52,178 nucleotides of DNA. Origin: Betaproteobacteria bacterium. GTDB taxonomy: Bacteria > Pseudomonadota > Gammaproteobacteria > Burkholderiales > UBA6910. Below are positions 44,781-52,178 of this stretch, one piece after another. A model generated the notes under the pieces. That model was not told where the DNA came from and made no database searches. It was given only the letters and a program-made list of their open reading frames with translations. The position numbers and the translations under genes are program-made. Location of the stretch: assembly GCA_016183615.1 (NCBI GenBank), contig JACPEG010000040.1, positions 1-52,178 on the forward strand, written 5' to 3'. The number at the start of each line of letters is the position of its first letter. The stretch's first letter is position 1.

Positions 44781-44817
44781 CTTTCGTCAGGGCAGGCGGT
44801 GATGTCCGGCCGCTGCC

Positions 44818-46632
44818 TCAGCCGGGTTTCTTTTCGTCGGTGCGCTGCTTCACGTAGGAACCCGGGGCATTCTCCAGCACCTTGAGCTTCCCCTTGCCGG
44901 GAACCCGGGCCGAAACCTTTTCCCCGGCGTACTTCGCCACCCACTTGTCCCAGTCGCTCCACCAGGAGCCTTCGTGCTGACCCGCGCTCTCGAACCAGGC
45001 ATCGGCCGTCTCGGCAAGCCTGGCGCTCGCCCAGTAGCCGTACTTCCTGGCGGCGGGCGGATTGATGACGCCGGCGATGTGACCCGACCCCCCGAGCACG
45101 AATTTCACCGGTCCCGAGAACAGCCGGGCTCCCGCGTAGGTGGACTTCCAGGGCGCGATATGGTCCTCCACCGTGGACAGGAAATAGGACGGGGTCTTCA
45201 CCTTGCCCAGGTCGATGGGCGCGCCCGCCAGCGTGATCGCCCCCGGCTCCCGGAGCAGATTCCTGATGTACATGTTGCGCAGATAGAAGCTGTGCATCCT
45301 GGCCGGCATGCGGGTGGAATCCGAGTTCCAGTGCAGAAGATCGAAGGGGAAGGGATCCTTGCCGAGAAGATAGTTGTTCACCACGAACGACCAGATCAGG
45401 TCGTTGGCGCGCAGCATATTGAAGGTGCCGGCCATCTCGTGGCCCTCCAGGAAGCCGCGGCTCTCCATGCGCTTTTCCAGGGCCGAGACGGTCTGCTCGT
45501 CCACGAACACCTCCAGCTCTCCGGCCTCGGAGAAATCGATCATGGTGGTGAAGAAGGTGGCGGAGGCGATCCGGGAATCCTTCTTCGCCGCCATGTAGCC
45601 CAGGGCGCTGGCGAGCAACGTGCCCCCCAGGCAGTAGCCGACGGCGTTGACTTCCCTCTCGCCGGTCGCCTTTTCGATGGCATCGAGCGCGGCGATCGGG
45701 CCCTCCAGCAGGTAGTCCTCGAAATCCTTCTGGGCGTGCTTCTCGTCCGGATTGACCCAGGACAGCACGAACACCGTGTGGCCCTGGTCCACCGCCCACT
45801 TGATGAAGGAATTCTTCTCCCGCAGGTCCATGATGTAGAACTTGTTGATCCACGGCGGCAGGATCAGCAGCGGCCGCCGGTGCACGTCGGCGGTGGTCGG
45901 CTCGTACTGCAGGAGCTGGGCGAGCTCCGTCTGGAACACCACCTTGCCCGGGGTGGTGGCGATGTTCTCCCCGAGCTTGAAGGCGCCGGGGTCGGTCATC
46001 TTGATGCGGACCTGGCCGTTGCCCCGCTCCAGGTCTTCGAGCAGGTTCGACAACCCCTTCACCAGGTTCTGGCCCCCGCTTTTCACCGTCTCGTTGAACA
46101 CCTCGGGATTGGTCAGCACGAAATTCGTGGGCGAGAGCGCATCGATATACTGCCGGGTGTAGAAATTGACCTTTTTCTGGGTCTGCTCGTCGAGTCCCTC
46201 CACGCCCGCCACCGCGCCGTGGAGATGCCGTGCGGCGATCAGGTAGGACTGCTTGCTGTAATCGAAAAGGAAATGATCCTCCCAGGCCTCGTGCTTGAAG
46301 CGCTTGTCGCCCTTGGCGGGTTCCGCCACCGGCTCGGGCGTGTGGCCCAGCATCTTCATGGTGGTGGTCTGCCACAGGCTCATGTAGTCGGTCCACAGGT
46401 TCACGTGGGCCTGGGCCAGCTTGAAGGGGTCCGCCATGAGGCGCGCCGCCATGTCCATGAAGGCCTGGGCGATGCCCAGCTCGTCGCCCATGCTGAATTG
46501 TCCGGTCTTGCCCTGGCGGGTGACGAAATCGGTGAGGATCTGGCTGCTGCGGCTGGCGATATCGCTGAAGTTTCTCGCCATTTCCACCGGATCCGGGATC
46601 TGGACCGGGGTTTCAGGGTTATTGCTGTTCAC
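44818..46632 (-). CDS. phaC: Class I poly(3-hydroxyalkanoate) synthase
   Basis: 604 residues. The lipase-like box is VGYCLGG with nucleophile C334; D490 (TVEDHIAPW) and H518 (GGSGHIAGVINPP) complete the triad, matching C319/D480/H508 of Cupriavidus PhaC. Also PPWINKFYIMDLREKNS and FLVDLRGKNS-like N-terminal region. It polymerises (R)-3-hydroxyacyl-CoA on granule surfaces. The start is the GTG at 46632 with GGGAGAA five bases upstream; longer frames run into the promoter. No phaA, phaB or phasin gene is adjacent. Confidence 0.94.
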   Translation of the reverse strand: MNSNNPETPVQIPDPVEMARNFSDIASRSSQILTDFVTRQGKTGQFSMGDELGIAQAFMDMAARLMADPFKLAQAHVNLWTDYMSLWQTTTMKMLGHTPEPVAEPAKGDKRFKHEAWEDHFLFDYSKQSYLIAARHLHGAVAGVEGLDEQTQKKVNFYTRQYIDALSPTNFVLTNPEVFNETVKSGGQNLVKGLSNLLEDLERGNGQVRIKMTDPGAFKLGENIATTPGKVVFQTELAQLLQYEPTTADVHRRPLLILPPWINKFYIMDLREKNSFIKWAVDQGHTVFVLSWVNPDEKHAQKDFEDYLLEGPIAALDAIEKATGEREVNAVGYCLGGTLLASALGYMAAKKDSRIASATFFTTMIDFSEAGELEVFVDEQTVSALEKRMESRGFLEGHEMAGTFNMLRANDLIWSFVVNNYLLGKDPFPFDLLHWNSDSTRMPARMHSFYLRNMYIRNLLREPGAITLAGAPIDLGKVKTPSYFLSTVEDHIAPWKSTYAGARLFSGPVKFVLGGSGHIAGVINPPAARKYGYWASARLAETADAWFESAGQHEGSWWSDWDKWVAKYAGEKVSARVPGKGKLKVLENAPGSYVKQRTDEKKPG

Positions 46633-46665
46633 GGCGTTCTCCCGCGATAGAAACAAGAGGGGCCA

Positions 46666-46671
46666 ATTATA
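46666..46671 (-). promoter_or_regulatory. -10 element of phaC
   Basis: Minus-strand TATAAT, 34 bases before the phaC GTG, overlapping the stop codon of the upstream MBL gene (46667-46669). TTGGCC lies 19 bases further upstream as a weak -35. Confidence 0.5.
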
Positions 46672-47791
46672 AAACATCCGGGTAATCCTCGGCCAAAGCC
46701 GATCGCTTGCGCACGAAGCGGTAGCGCCCGTCCTCACCCTCGATTCGCTCCAGCACTTCCCGGTACATCAGGAAATTCAGGTGAGCCACGGTCTCCCCGA
46801 TGGCGAAGAAGGTCTGATGGGCATCCAGGTCCCGGCGGAACAGCACCTCGATCAATTCCTCCGCCATGCGCGGCTCGCCGCAGGCGGCGGTGAGCTCGCC
46901 GAGCCGTTGCTCGTGATGCACGTCCAGCTCGCGGACCCGGGGATGCAGCCCGTGGAACACGCGCCCGTGGGACGGCAGCACCAGGGTATCGCTGGGCAGC
47001 GCGCCGTAGCGCGCCAGCGAATCGAGGAAGAGCTTCAGCGGATTGCCGTCGGGCTCGATGGCCCAGACGCTCACGTTGGTGCTGATTTTCGGCAGCACCA
47101 TGTCTCCCGAGATGAGCACCCGCAGGTCCTCGCAGTAGAGGGCGGCGTGTTCCGGAGCATGGCCGTAGCCCATGATGACCCGCCAGGCGCGGCCGTTTAT
47201 TTCCATGACGTCGCCGTCCATGATCCGAAAATAGCCCGTCGGCACCTCGGGCACGCCGCGCTGGTATGCGTTTCCGCGGCTCACCAGGGCATCGAACCTC
47301 TCGCCCTGGAGCCCGTGGCGCCGGAACAGCTCGAGGATCTGGGCCGGATGGTGGCCGGCGACTCCCGCATGCACCGCGTGGGCCGTCAGATACTCGGCCT
47401 GGCTCATGTACAGCGGCACCCCGAAGCGCGCCACGATCCAGGCGGCGAGGCCCAGATGATCCGGATGGTAATGCGTGACGACGATGCGCTTTACCGGGCG
47501 CCCGCCCATGGTTTCACGGAATAGGCGTTCCCAGTGCTCCCGGGTCGCATCGGCGGCGTAGCCGCAGTCCACGATGGTCCAGCCATCGCTTTCTTCCAGC
47601 AGCCACAGGTTGATGTGATCCAGGGCAAACGGCAGCGGCATGCGCACCCAGTGGACCCCCGGCGCCACTTCCCGGACGGTCCCCGGGGCGGGATGATCCG
47701 GGTGCGGGTAACTGAGATGATCGAAGGACGCTGGCGCGGCGACGGTCGCGATCCTGGAGGATGGAACCTGGGGGGCCGCCGAAGCGCTCAT
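46667..47791 (-). CDS. MBL-fold metallo-hydrolase
   Basis: 374 residues. Zinc-binding motif THYHPDHLG (HxHxDH), GYGHAPEHAALYCEDLRVLISGDMVLP for the later His and Asp ligands, and LVLPSHGRVFHGLH for the last His (quoted in part). A C-terminal winged-helix-like region (LIEVLFRRDLDAHQTFFAIG) is typical of LACTB2-like hydrolases. The substrate is unknown; it may be a CoA- or glutathione-type thioester, given its place between phaC and the leucine regulator. I start at 47791 (SASAAPQ follows Met); an upstream TTG would add 15 residues. Confidence 0.82.
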   Translation of the reverse strand: MSASAAPQVPSSRIATVAAPASFDHLSYPHPDHPAPGTVREVAPGVHWVRMPLPFALDHINLWLLEESDGWTIVDCGYAADATREHWERLFRETMGGRPVKRIVVTHYHPDHLGLAAWIVARFGVPLYMSQAEYLTAHAVHAGVAGHHPAQILELFRRHGLQGERFDALVSRGNAYQRGVPEVPTGYFRIMDGDVMEINGRAWRVIMGYGHAPEHAALYCEDLRVLISGDMVLPKISTNVSVWAIEPDGNPLKLFLDSLARYGALPSDTLVLPSHGRVFHGLHPRVRELDVHHEQRLGELTAACGEPRMAEELIEVLFRRDLDAHQTFFAIGETVAHLNFLMYREVLERIEGEDGRYRFVRKRSALAEDYPDVL

Positions 47792-47882
47792 GGTCGGGCG
47801 CCGGTGGGTCCCGTCGCGGCGACCGGAGGGGTGCAAACCGGGAACGGGGCGTTCAATGGATCCTGGACTGTCAATGGAGCAC

Positions 47883-47917
47883 TTGACGTTTACGTAAAAG
47901 ACAAGTGAGGGTATAGT
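47883..47917 (+). promoter_or_regulatory. MerR-type operator and promoter of the merR gene
   Basis: TTGACGTTTACGTAAAAGAC at 47883-47902 is the operator seen before icmF, with three changes in its right half. TTTACG (47889-47894), 17 bases, TATAGT (47912-47917) forms a good promoter overlapping it, so the regulator probably controls itself. The MBL gene reads away on the other side. Confidence 0.7.
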
Positions 47918-47942
47918 TAAGAATCATTTTAGGACAGTTTTT

Positions 47943-48371
47943 GTGCAGAACACAATGTTTACCACCTATACCATCACCCAGCTCGCCAAGGAGTTCGGGG
48001 TCACGACCCGGGCGATCCGGTTCTATGAAGACCAGGGACTGCTCACGCCTCGCCGGGAAGGCCGCAACCGGATCTACAGCAAGCGGGACTGGGTCCGGCT
48101 CAAGCTGGTGCTGCGTGGCAAGCGCCTGGGATTCACCCTCAGTGAGATCAGAGACTTCTTCGATCTTTATGATTCCACCAAGGACGAAACGCCCCAGCTC
48201 GTCAAGTTCCTGGACAGCCTGAAGCAACGCCAGGCAATCTTGGAGCAGCAACGGGAGGACATCGAGGTCGTGCTGGGAGAAATCCAGGCGCTGGAAACGC
48301 AGTGCACCAAACTGCTCCAGAATCTGGAAAAGCGGGAGTCCGAAAAAGACCGCCAGCCGGTCGGCACCTGA
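47943..48371 (+). CDS. liuR: MerR family regulator, LiuR-like
   Basis: 142 residues. N-terminal HTH: YTITQLAKEFGVTTRAIRFY EDQGLL (MerR signature ITQLAKEFGV and AIRFYEDQGLL), wing RNRIYSKRDWVRL, then a long coiled coil (about 80-135) for dimerisation. It has no metal-binding cysteines. LiuR, a MerR-family regulator, controls branched-chain amino-acid catabolism in proteobacteria, and the same operator lies before this gene, icmF and the isovaleryl-CoA operon. The GTG at 47943 has AGGA eight bases upstream; an ATG at 47955 is an alternative. Confidence 0.85.
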   Translation: MQNTMFTTYTITQLAKEFGVTTRAIRFYEDQGLLTPRREGRNRIYSKRDWVRLKLVLRGKRLGFTLSEIRDFFDLYDSTKDETPQLVKFLDSLKQRQAILEQQREDIEVVLGEIQALETQCTKLLQNLEKRESEKDRQPVGT

Positions 48372-48399
48372 TCGGTTGGCCATTTTTTTTGGCGCCAGT

Positions 48400-48428
48400 T
48401 TGACGTTTACGTAAACGTAATGTAGATT
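48400..48428 (+). promoter_or_regulatory. MerR-type operator/promoter of the isovaleryl-CoA operon
   Basis: TTGACG (48400-48405), 17 bases, TAGATT (48423-48428), with the perfect palindrome ACGTTTACGTAAACGT (48403-48418) filling the -35 and spacer. The 21-bp block 48400-48420 is identical to the icmF site read on the other strand. Confidence 0.8.
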
Positions 48429-48454
48429 GGCACCCCCACGGGAGCCCGACATCG

Positions 48455-48910
48455 ATGAAGCCCTTTCATCCAGTGGATCCTCACTACGCCGAACGCGTGC
48501 GGGATAGTTTTTCCCGTCAGCAGGCGATGGCCTTCATTGGGGCCATCCTCGCCGACACCGGGCCCGGACGCTGCGAAATCCGGCTCCCCTTCAAGCCCGA
48601 GCTCTCCCAGCAGCATGGCTTCTTTCATGGCGGTATCGTGGGAACCATTGCCGACAACGCCGGCGGCTATGCGGCCTTCACCCTGATGCCGGCGGATTCC
48701 GGCATCCTGACCGTAGAATACAAGATTAATCTCACCGCACCGGCGGACGGCGAACTGCTCATCGCCCGCGGCGAGGTGTTGCGGGCGGGTCGCAACCTGG
48801 TGATTTCCCGTGCCGACGTGTTTGCCGTCAAGGGGGAGCGCAGGACGCTGTGCGCCACCATGCTGCAAACCCTGATGACCATGACGGGCAAGCCCGAGCT
48901 GCAGGGCTAG
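48455..48910 (+). CDS. PaaI-type hotdog thioesterase
   Basis: 151 residues. HGFFHGGIVGTIADNAGGYAAF is the PaaI hotdog helix with the conserved HGG and Asp, followed by TVEYKINLTAPADG and RADVFAVKGERRTLCATMLQT. The family hydrolyses acyl-CoA thioesters, often to free CoA when a pathway stalls. It is the first gene of the MerR-controlled operon; isovaleryl-CoA dehydrogenase follows after 27 bases. Confidence 0.9.
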   Translation: MKPFHPVDPHYAERVRDSFSRQQAMAFIGAILADTGPGRCEIRLPFKPELSQQHGFFHGGIVGTIADNAGGYAAFTLMPADSGILTVEYKINLTAPADGELLIARGEVLRAGRNLVISRADVFAVKGERRTLCATMLQTLMTMTGKPELQG

Positions 48911-48937
48911 CCCGAATTCAACCTCCGGAGCCGATTC

Positions 48938-50104
48938 ATGATCGAATACCCGTCGTTGCGCTTCAACCTGGGCGAAACCATCGACATGCTGCGGGAGTCG
49001 GTGAAGGACTTCGCCGCAAAGGAAATCGCGCCCCGCGCCGCGGATATCGACCGCAACAACGAATTCCCCAACGACCTCTGGCGCAAGCTCGGCAGCCTGG
49101 GGCTGCTGGGCGTCACCGTCGAGGAGGAATACGGCGGTAGCGCCATGGGCTACCTCGCCCATATCGTGACCATGGAGGAAATCAGCCGGGCTTCGGCCTC
49201 GGTGGGGCTTTCCTACGGCGCCCATTCCAACCTGTGCGTGAACCAGATCCGCAGGAACGGCACGGCAGGCCAGAGGGCGCACTATCTTCCGAAGCTCGTT
49301 TCCGGCGAGCACGTGGGCGCGCTCGCCATGTCGGAGCCCAACTCCGGCTCCGACGTGGTGTCGATGAAACTGCGCGCCGACAAGAGGGGCGACCGCTACA
49401 TTCTCAACGGCAACAAGATGTGGATCACCAACGGCCCGGACGCGAACGTGCTGGTGGTGTACGCGAAGACCGATGTCAGCGCCGGGCCCAAGGGCATTTC
49501 CGCGTTCATCATCGAGAACGGCTTCAAGGGCTTCTCCACGGCCCAGAAGCTCGACAAGCTGGGCATGCGCGGCTCCAACACCTGCGAGCTGGTGTTTCAG
49601 GACTGTGAGGTGCCCGCGGAAAACGTGCTGGGCGAGCTTAATCGCGGGGTTCAGGTGCTGATGAGCGGACTGGATTACGAGCGAGCGGTGCTGGCGGGAG
49701 GTCCCCTGGGGATCATGCGCGCCTGCCTGGACGTGGTGGTTCCCTACCTCCATGAACGCAAGCAGTTCGACCAGCCCATCGGCGAATTCCAGCTCATGCA
49801 GGGCAAGCTCGCCGACATGTACACCACCATGAATGCCTGTCGCGCCTATGTGTACGCGGTAGGCCAGTCCTGCGATCGCGGCGAGACTACCCGCAAGGAC
49901 GCGGCGGGCGCTATCCTGTACGCTGCCGAGAAGGCCACCTGGATGGCGCTGGAGGCGATCCAGTGCCTGGGCGGCAACGGCTACATCAACGACTATCCCA
50001 CCGGCCGGCTGCTGCGCGACGCCAAGCTCTACGAAATCGGCGCCGGCACCTCCGAAATCCGGCGCATGCTGATCGGAAGGGAGCTGTTCACCGAGACCCG
50101 CTAG
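48938..50104 (+). CDS. ivd: Isovaleryl-CoA dehydrogenase
   Basis: 388 residues. [20 protein letters not shown] (FAD loop), [21 protein letters not shown], and [36 protein letters not shown] are acyl-CoA dehydrogenase blocks (quoted in part). The base E248 in [12 protein letters not shown] is at the isovaleryl-CoA dehydrogenase position, which differs from the site used in other acyl-CoA dehydrogenases. It oxidises isovaleryl-CoA to 3-methylcrotonyl-CoA in leucine breakdown. GGAG precedes the start; carbonic anhydrase follows after 12 bases. Confidence 0.94.
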   Translation: MIEYPSLRFNLGETIDMLRESVKDFAAKEIAPRAADIDRNNEFPNDLWRKLGSLGLLGVTVEEEYGGSAMGYLAHIVTMEEISRASASVGLSYGAHSNLCVNQIRRNGTAGQRAHYLPKLVSGEHVGALAMSEPNSGSDVVSMKLRADKRGDRYILNGNKMWITNGPDANVLVVYAKTDVSAGPKGISAFIIENGFKGFSTAQKLDKLGMRGSNTCELVFQDCEVPAENVLGELNRGVQVLMSGLDYERAVLAGGPLGIMRACLDVVVPYLHERKQFDQPIGEFQLMQGKLADMYTTMNACRAYVYAVGQSCDRGETTRKDAAGAILYAAEKATWMALEAIQCLGGNGYINDYPTGRLLRDAKLYEIGAGTSEIRRMLIGRELFTETR

Positions 50105-50116
50105 GGGAGACTGCCA

Positions 50117-50779
50117 GTGAAGGCCCTGTCGGAGCTGTTCGCCAGCAACCGTGCCTGGGCGGAGCGCATGCGCCGGGAGGACCCGGATTTTTTCGCCAGG
50201 CTGGCACGCCAGCAGATGCCGGAGTACCTGTGGATCGGCTGCGCCGACAGCCGGGTACCCGCCAACGAGATCGTGGGCCTGCGGCCGGGGGAGCTGTTCG
50301 TTCACCGCAACGTGGCCAACCTGGTGGTGCAGACCGACCTCAACTGCCTCACGGTGCTGCAATTCGCGGTGGACCTGCTGGGAGTGAAGCACATCATCGT
50401 GTGCGGGCATTATGGCTGCAGCGGCGTGCGCGCGGCCCTGGCGCGTAGCCGCATCGGGCTGTCGGACAATTGGCTCAGGCAAGTCGACGCGGTGCGGGCC
50501 CGGCACGACGCCCTGCTGTCGGGCCTTGCCGATGAAACCCAGCGGCTCGACCGCCTTTGCGAGCTGAATGTCCTGGAGCAGGTGGTGAACGTGGCCCGTA
50601 CCACGGTGCTCCAGGATGCCTGGGCCCGGGGCCAGGAGGTCACCCTGCACGGCTGGATTTACGGCATCAGTGACGGCCTGCTGCGAGACCTCAACCTCCT
50701 GGTATCGGGGCCCGAAATGGTTCAGCCCCGCTATCAGGAGGCGCTGGCCGAAATGGAGAAGGGAAGGCGCGCGGCCTGA
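50117..50779 (+). CDS. can: Beta-class carbonic anhydrase
   Basis: 220 residues from a GTG start. Zinc ligands C42, H98 and C101 (WIGCADSRVP, IIVCGHYGCSG) and the D44/R46 dyad are at the same positions as in E. coli Can. It hydrates CO2 to bicarbonate in the cytosol. Its place next to isovaleryl-CoA dehydrogenase fits a supply of bicarbonate to methylcrotonyl-CoA carboxylase, the next leucine enzyme, though that gene is not in the window. Confidence 0.95.
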   Translation: MKALSELFASNRAWAERMRREDPDFFARLARQQMPEYLWIGCADSRVPANEIVGLRPGELFVHRNVANLVVQTDLNCLTVLQFAVDLLGVKHIIVCGHYGCSGVRAALARSRIGLSDNWLRQVDAVRARHDALLSGLADETQRLDRLCELNVLEQVVNVARTTVLQDAWARGQEVTLHGWIYGISDGLLRDLNLLVSGPEMVQPRYQEALAEMEKGRRAA

Positions 50780-50853
50780 AGCGCTCGCCAGACCGGTGCC
50801 GCCGTCGCGACCGCGGCCTGATTTCTTCGCAACACGATTCAAAGGAGATCCAA

Positions 50854-52035
50854 ATGCACGATCCCGTCGTCATCGTTTCCGCCGCCCGCACCCCCTTGGG
50901 CGGTTTTCAGGGGGACTTTTCCGGTGTCACCGCCTCCGAACTCGGCGCCGCCGCCATCAAGGCCGCCGTGGAGCGGGCGGGCTTGAAGCCCGAGGCGGTG
51001 CAGGAAGTCATCATGGGCAACGTACTCCCCGCCGGCCAGGGCCAGGCGCCGGCGCGGCAAGCATCCCTCGGCGCGGGACTGCCGCTTGCCACCGGCTGCA
51101 CCACCATCAACAAGATGTGCGGCAGCGGCATGAAGGCGGCGATGCTGGCCCACGACCTGCTCCTCGCGGGCAGCAACGAGGTGATGGTGGCGGGTGGCAT
51201 GGAAAGCATGACCAACGCGCCCTACCTGCTCATGAAGGCCCGCTCGGGTTTCCGCCTCGGCCACCAGGACGTGAAGGACCACATGTTCCTGGACGGGCTG
51301 GAAGACGCCTACGACAAGGGCCGTCTCATGGGCACGTTCGCGGAGGACTGCGCCGGCCATTACCACTTCACCCGAGAGGCCCAGGACCGCTTCGCCATCG
51401 CCTCGCTGACCCGCGCCCAGACGGCCATCAAGGATGGCAGCTTCGCCAAGGAAGCGGTGACGGTGACGTTGAGATCGCCGAAGGGCGACCGGATGGTGAA
51501 AGACGACGAGCAGCCCCTGAAGGCCAACCTGGACAAGATCCCGAGCCTGAAGCCCGCCTTCCGCAAGGATGGCACCGTCACCCCCGCCAATTCCAGCTCC
51601 ATCGCCGACGGCGCGGCAGCGCTAGTGCTCATGAAGCGCTCCGAGGCCGAGAAACGCGGACTGCAGCCGCTGGCGGTGATCGTCGGCCACGCCACCCACG
51701 CCCAGGAACCCGCCTGGTTCACCACCGCACCGGTCGGGGCCATGAAAAAGCTCTTCGCCAGGACCGGCTGGAACAAGGACCAGGTGGACCTCTACGAGAT
51801 CAACGAGGCGTTCGCGGTGGTCACCATGGCGGCGATGCAGGAACTGGGATTGCCCCACGACAAGGTCAACGTTCACGGCGGCGCCTGCGCCCTCGGGCAT
51901 CCGATCGGCGCGTCCGGGGCGCGGATCATCGTGACCCTGCTGGCGGCACTCGAAAAGTACGGCCTGAAGCGCGGCGTGGCATCGCTGTGCATCGGCGGCG
52001 GCGAGGCCACCGCCATGGCCGTGGAACGGCTTTAA
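50854..52035 (+). CDS. Acetyl-CoA C-acetyltransferase (thiolase)
   Basis: 393 residues. Catalytic C89 (INKMCGSGMKAA), H349 (GGACALGHPIGASGARI) and C379 (ASLCIGGGEATAMAV) match the biosynthetic-type thiolases (C89/H348/C378 in Zoogloea). It condenses two acetyl-CoA or splits acetoacetyl-CoA, which would complete leucine breakdown and also supply PHB synthesis. AAAGGAG lies seven bases before the ATG. An insertion sequence begins about 5 bases after the stop. Confidence 0.95.
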   Translation: MHDPVVIVSAARTPLGGFQGDFSGVTASELGAAAIKAAVERAGLKPEAVQEVIMGNVLPAGQGQAPARQASLGAGLPLATGCTTINKMCGSGMKAAMLAHDLLLAGSNEVMVAGGMESMTNAPYLLMKARSGFRLGHQDVKDHMFLDGLEDAYDKGRLMGTFAEDCAGHYHFTREAQDRFAIASLTRAQTAIKDGSFAKEAVTVTLRSPKGDRMVKDDEQPLKANLDKIPSLKPAFRKDGTVTPANSSSIADGAAALVLMKRSEAEKRGLQPLAVIVGHATHAQEPAWFTTAPVGAMKKLFARTGWNKDQVDLYEINEAFAVVTMAAMQELGLPHDKVNVHGGACALGHPIGASGARIIVTLLAALEKYGLKRGVASLCIGGGEATAMAVERL

Positions 52036-52039
52036 TTCT

Positions 52040-52178
52040 GGGTCTTCGGGAAATCGAGTGGGTGATTATGGGTCATTTTAGAGCACGGGCAGCATGCAAG
52101 TCAGAATCTTGAGCCGCAGGTATTCTTCGTCGCGCAGTCCGTATGCACGTCGCTGGATGACACGAATCTTGTTGTTCA
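52040..52178. mobile_element. ISL3-family insertion sequence, one end
   Basis: GGGTCTTCGGGAAAT at 52040-52054 is the type of terminal repeat found in ISL3-family elements (GGnTCTTC...). The transposase C-terminus follows on the minus strand. The other end and the target duplication lie beyond the window. Confidence 0.65.
52078..52178 (-). CDS. ISL3-family transposase, C-terminal part
   Basis: 33 codons are visible on the minus strand, ending at TAA (52080-52078). NNKIRVIQRRAYGLRDEE followed by YLRLKIL is the conserved C-terminal block of the ISL3 DDE transposases (NNKIKxIKRRAxGxR). The rest of the gene lies outside the window, so intactness cannot be judged. Confidence 0.75.
   Translation of the reverse strand, partial: NNKIRVIQRRAYGLRDEEYLRLKILTCMLPVL

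Noticed and set aside
48348..48390. Intrinsic terminator after the merR gene
   Set aside because: A T8 run (48383-48390) exists, but the only nearby stem (GACCG/CGGTC) is too far upstream to act with it.

Overview
The window is high-GC DNA that reads as a betaproteobacterial chromosome. Grounds: the nadD-rsfS-rlmH-maf-rng order, paired pilT/pilU retraction ATPases, yggS-proC-yggT-DUF167 synteny, a class I PHA synthase, homodimeric-type aceE with aceF, and a MerR-controlled isovaleryl-CoA (leucine catabolism) operon. No ribosomal RNA or tRNA gene was recognised, and the species cannot be named from sequence alone.

Layout. 1-6.7 kb: 3' end of a VanZ-like gene, a SagB-type double nitroreductase (minus), then a plus-strand run of ferredoxin, hydrolase, NodI/NodJ-type ABC exporter, HemJ and a SEC-C protein. 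6.7-9.9 kb: an accessory scar with a WYL regulator cut short at a type I-C CRISPR repeat end, an orphan type I-E CRISPR repeat, a gene remnant and three toxin-antitoxin pairs. 9.9-18.2 kb: acyl-CoA ligase, rRNA methyltransferase, pilU/pilT, and yggS-proC-yggT-DUF167 plus a small membrane protein. 18.2-39.5 kb: about 21 kb with every gene on the minus strand: hbd, enoyl-CoA hydratase, a small hypothetical gene, an acyl-CoA synthetase, livG-H-M-K-F, a phenylacetate-CoA-ligase-like gene, formyl-THF cyclo-ligase, folD, aceE-aceF, nadD-rsfS-rlmH-maf-rng. 39.7-52.2 kb: acyl-CoA and B12 metabolism: Crp-type regulator, icmF, a signal-less BtuF-like protein, phaC, an MBL hydrolase, a MerR regulator, then thioesterase, isovaleryl-CoA dehydrogenase, carbonic anhydrase and thiolase. 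The window ends inside an ISL3-type insertion sequence.

How the parts work together. The right half centres on activation, uptake and beta-oxidation-like breakdown of short acyl and branched-chain compounds. Two ligases flank a branched-chain-type ABC importer. IcmF interconverts isobutyryl-CoA and n-butyryl-CoA, and hbd/ech/thiolase handle the C4 intermediates. PhaC stores 3-hydroxybutyrate. A 21-bp operator is identical in front of icmF and the isovaleryl-CoA operon and nearly identical in front of the merR gene, tying these into one probable LiuR-like regulon.

The two observations least explained by standard annotation are (i) a family of intergenic, inverted, 7-nt-phased repeat arrays, some of which place a stop codon in all three frames at gene ends, and (ii) the double CRISPR scar (I-C and I-E relics within 1 kb) filled with toxin-antitoxin modules next to a truncated WYL regulator.
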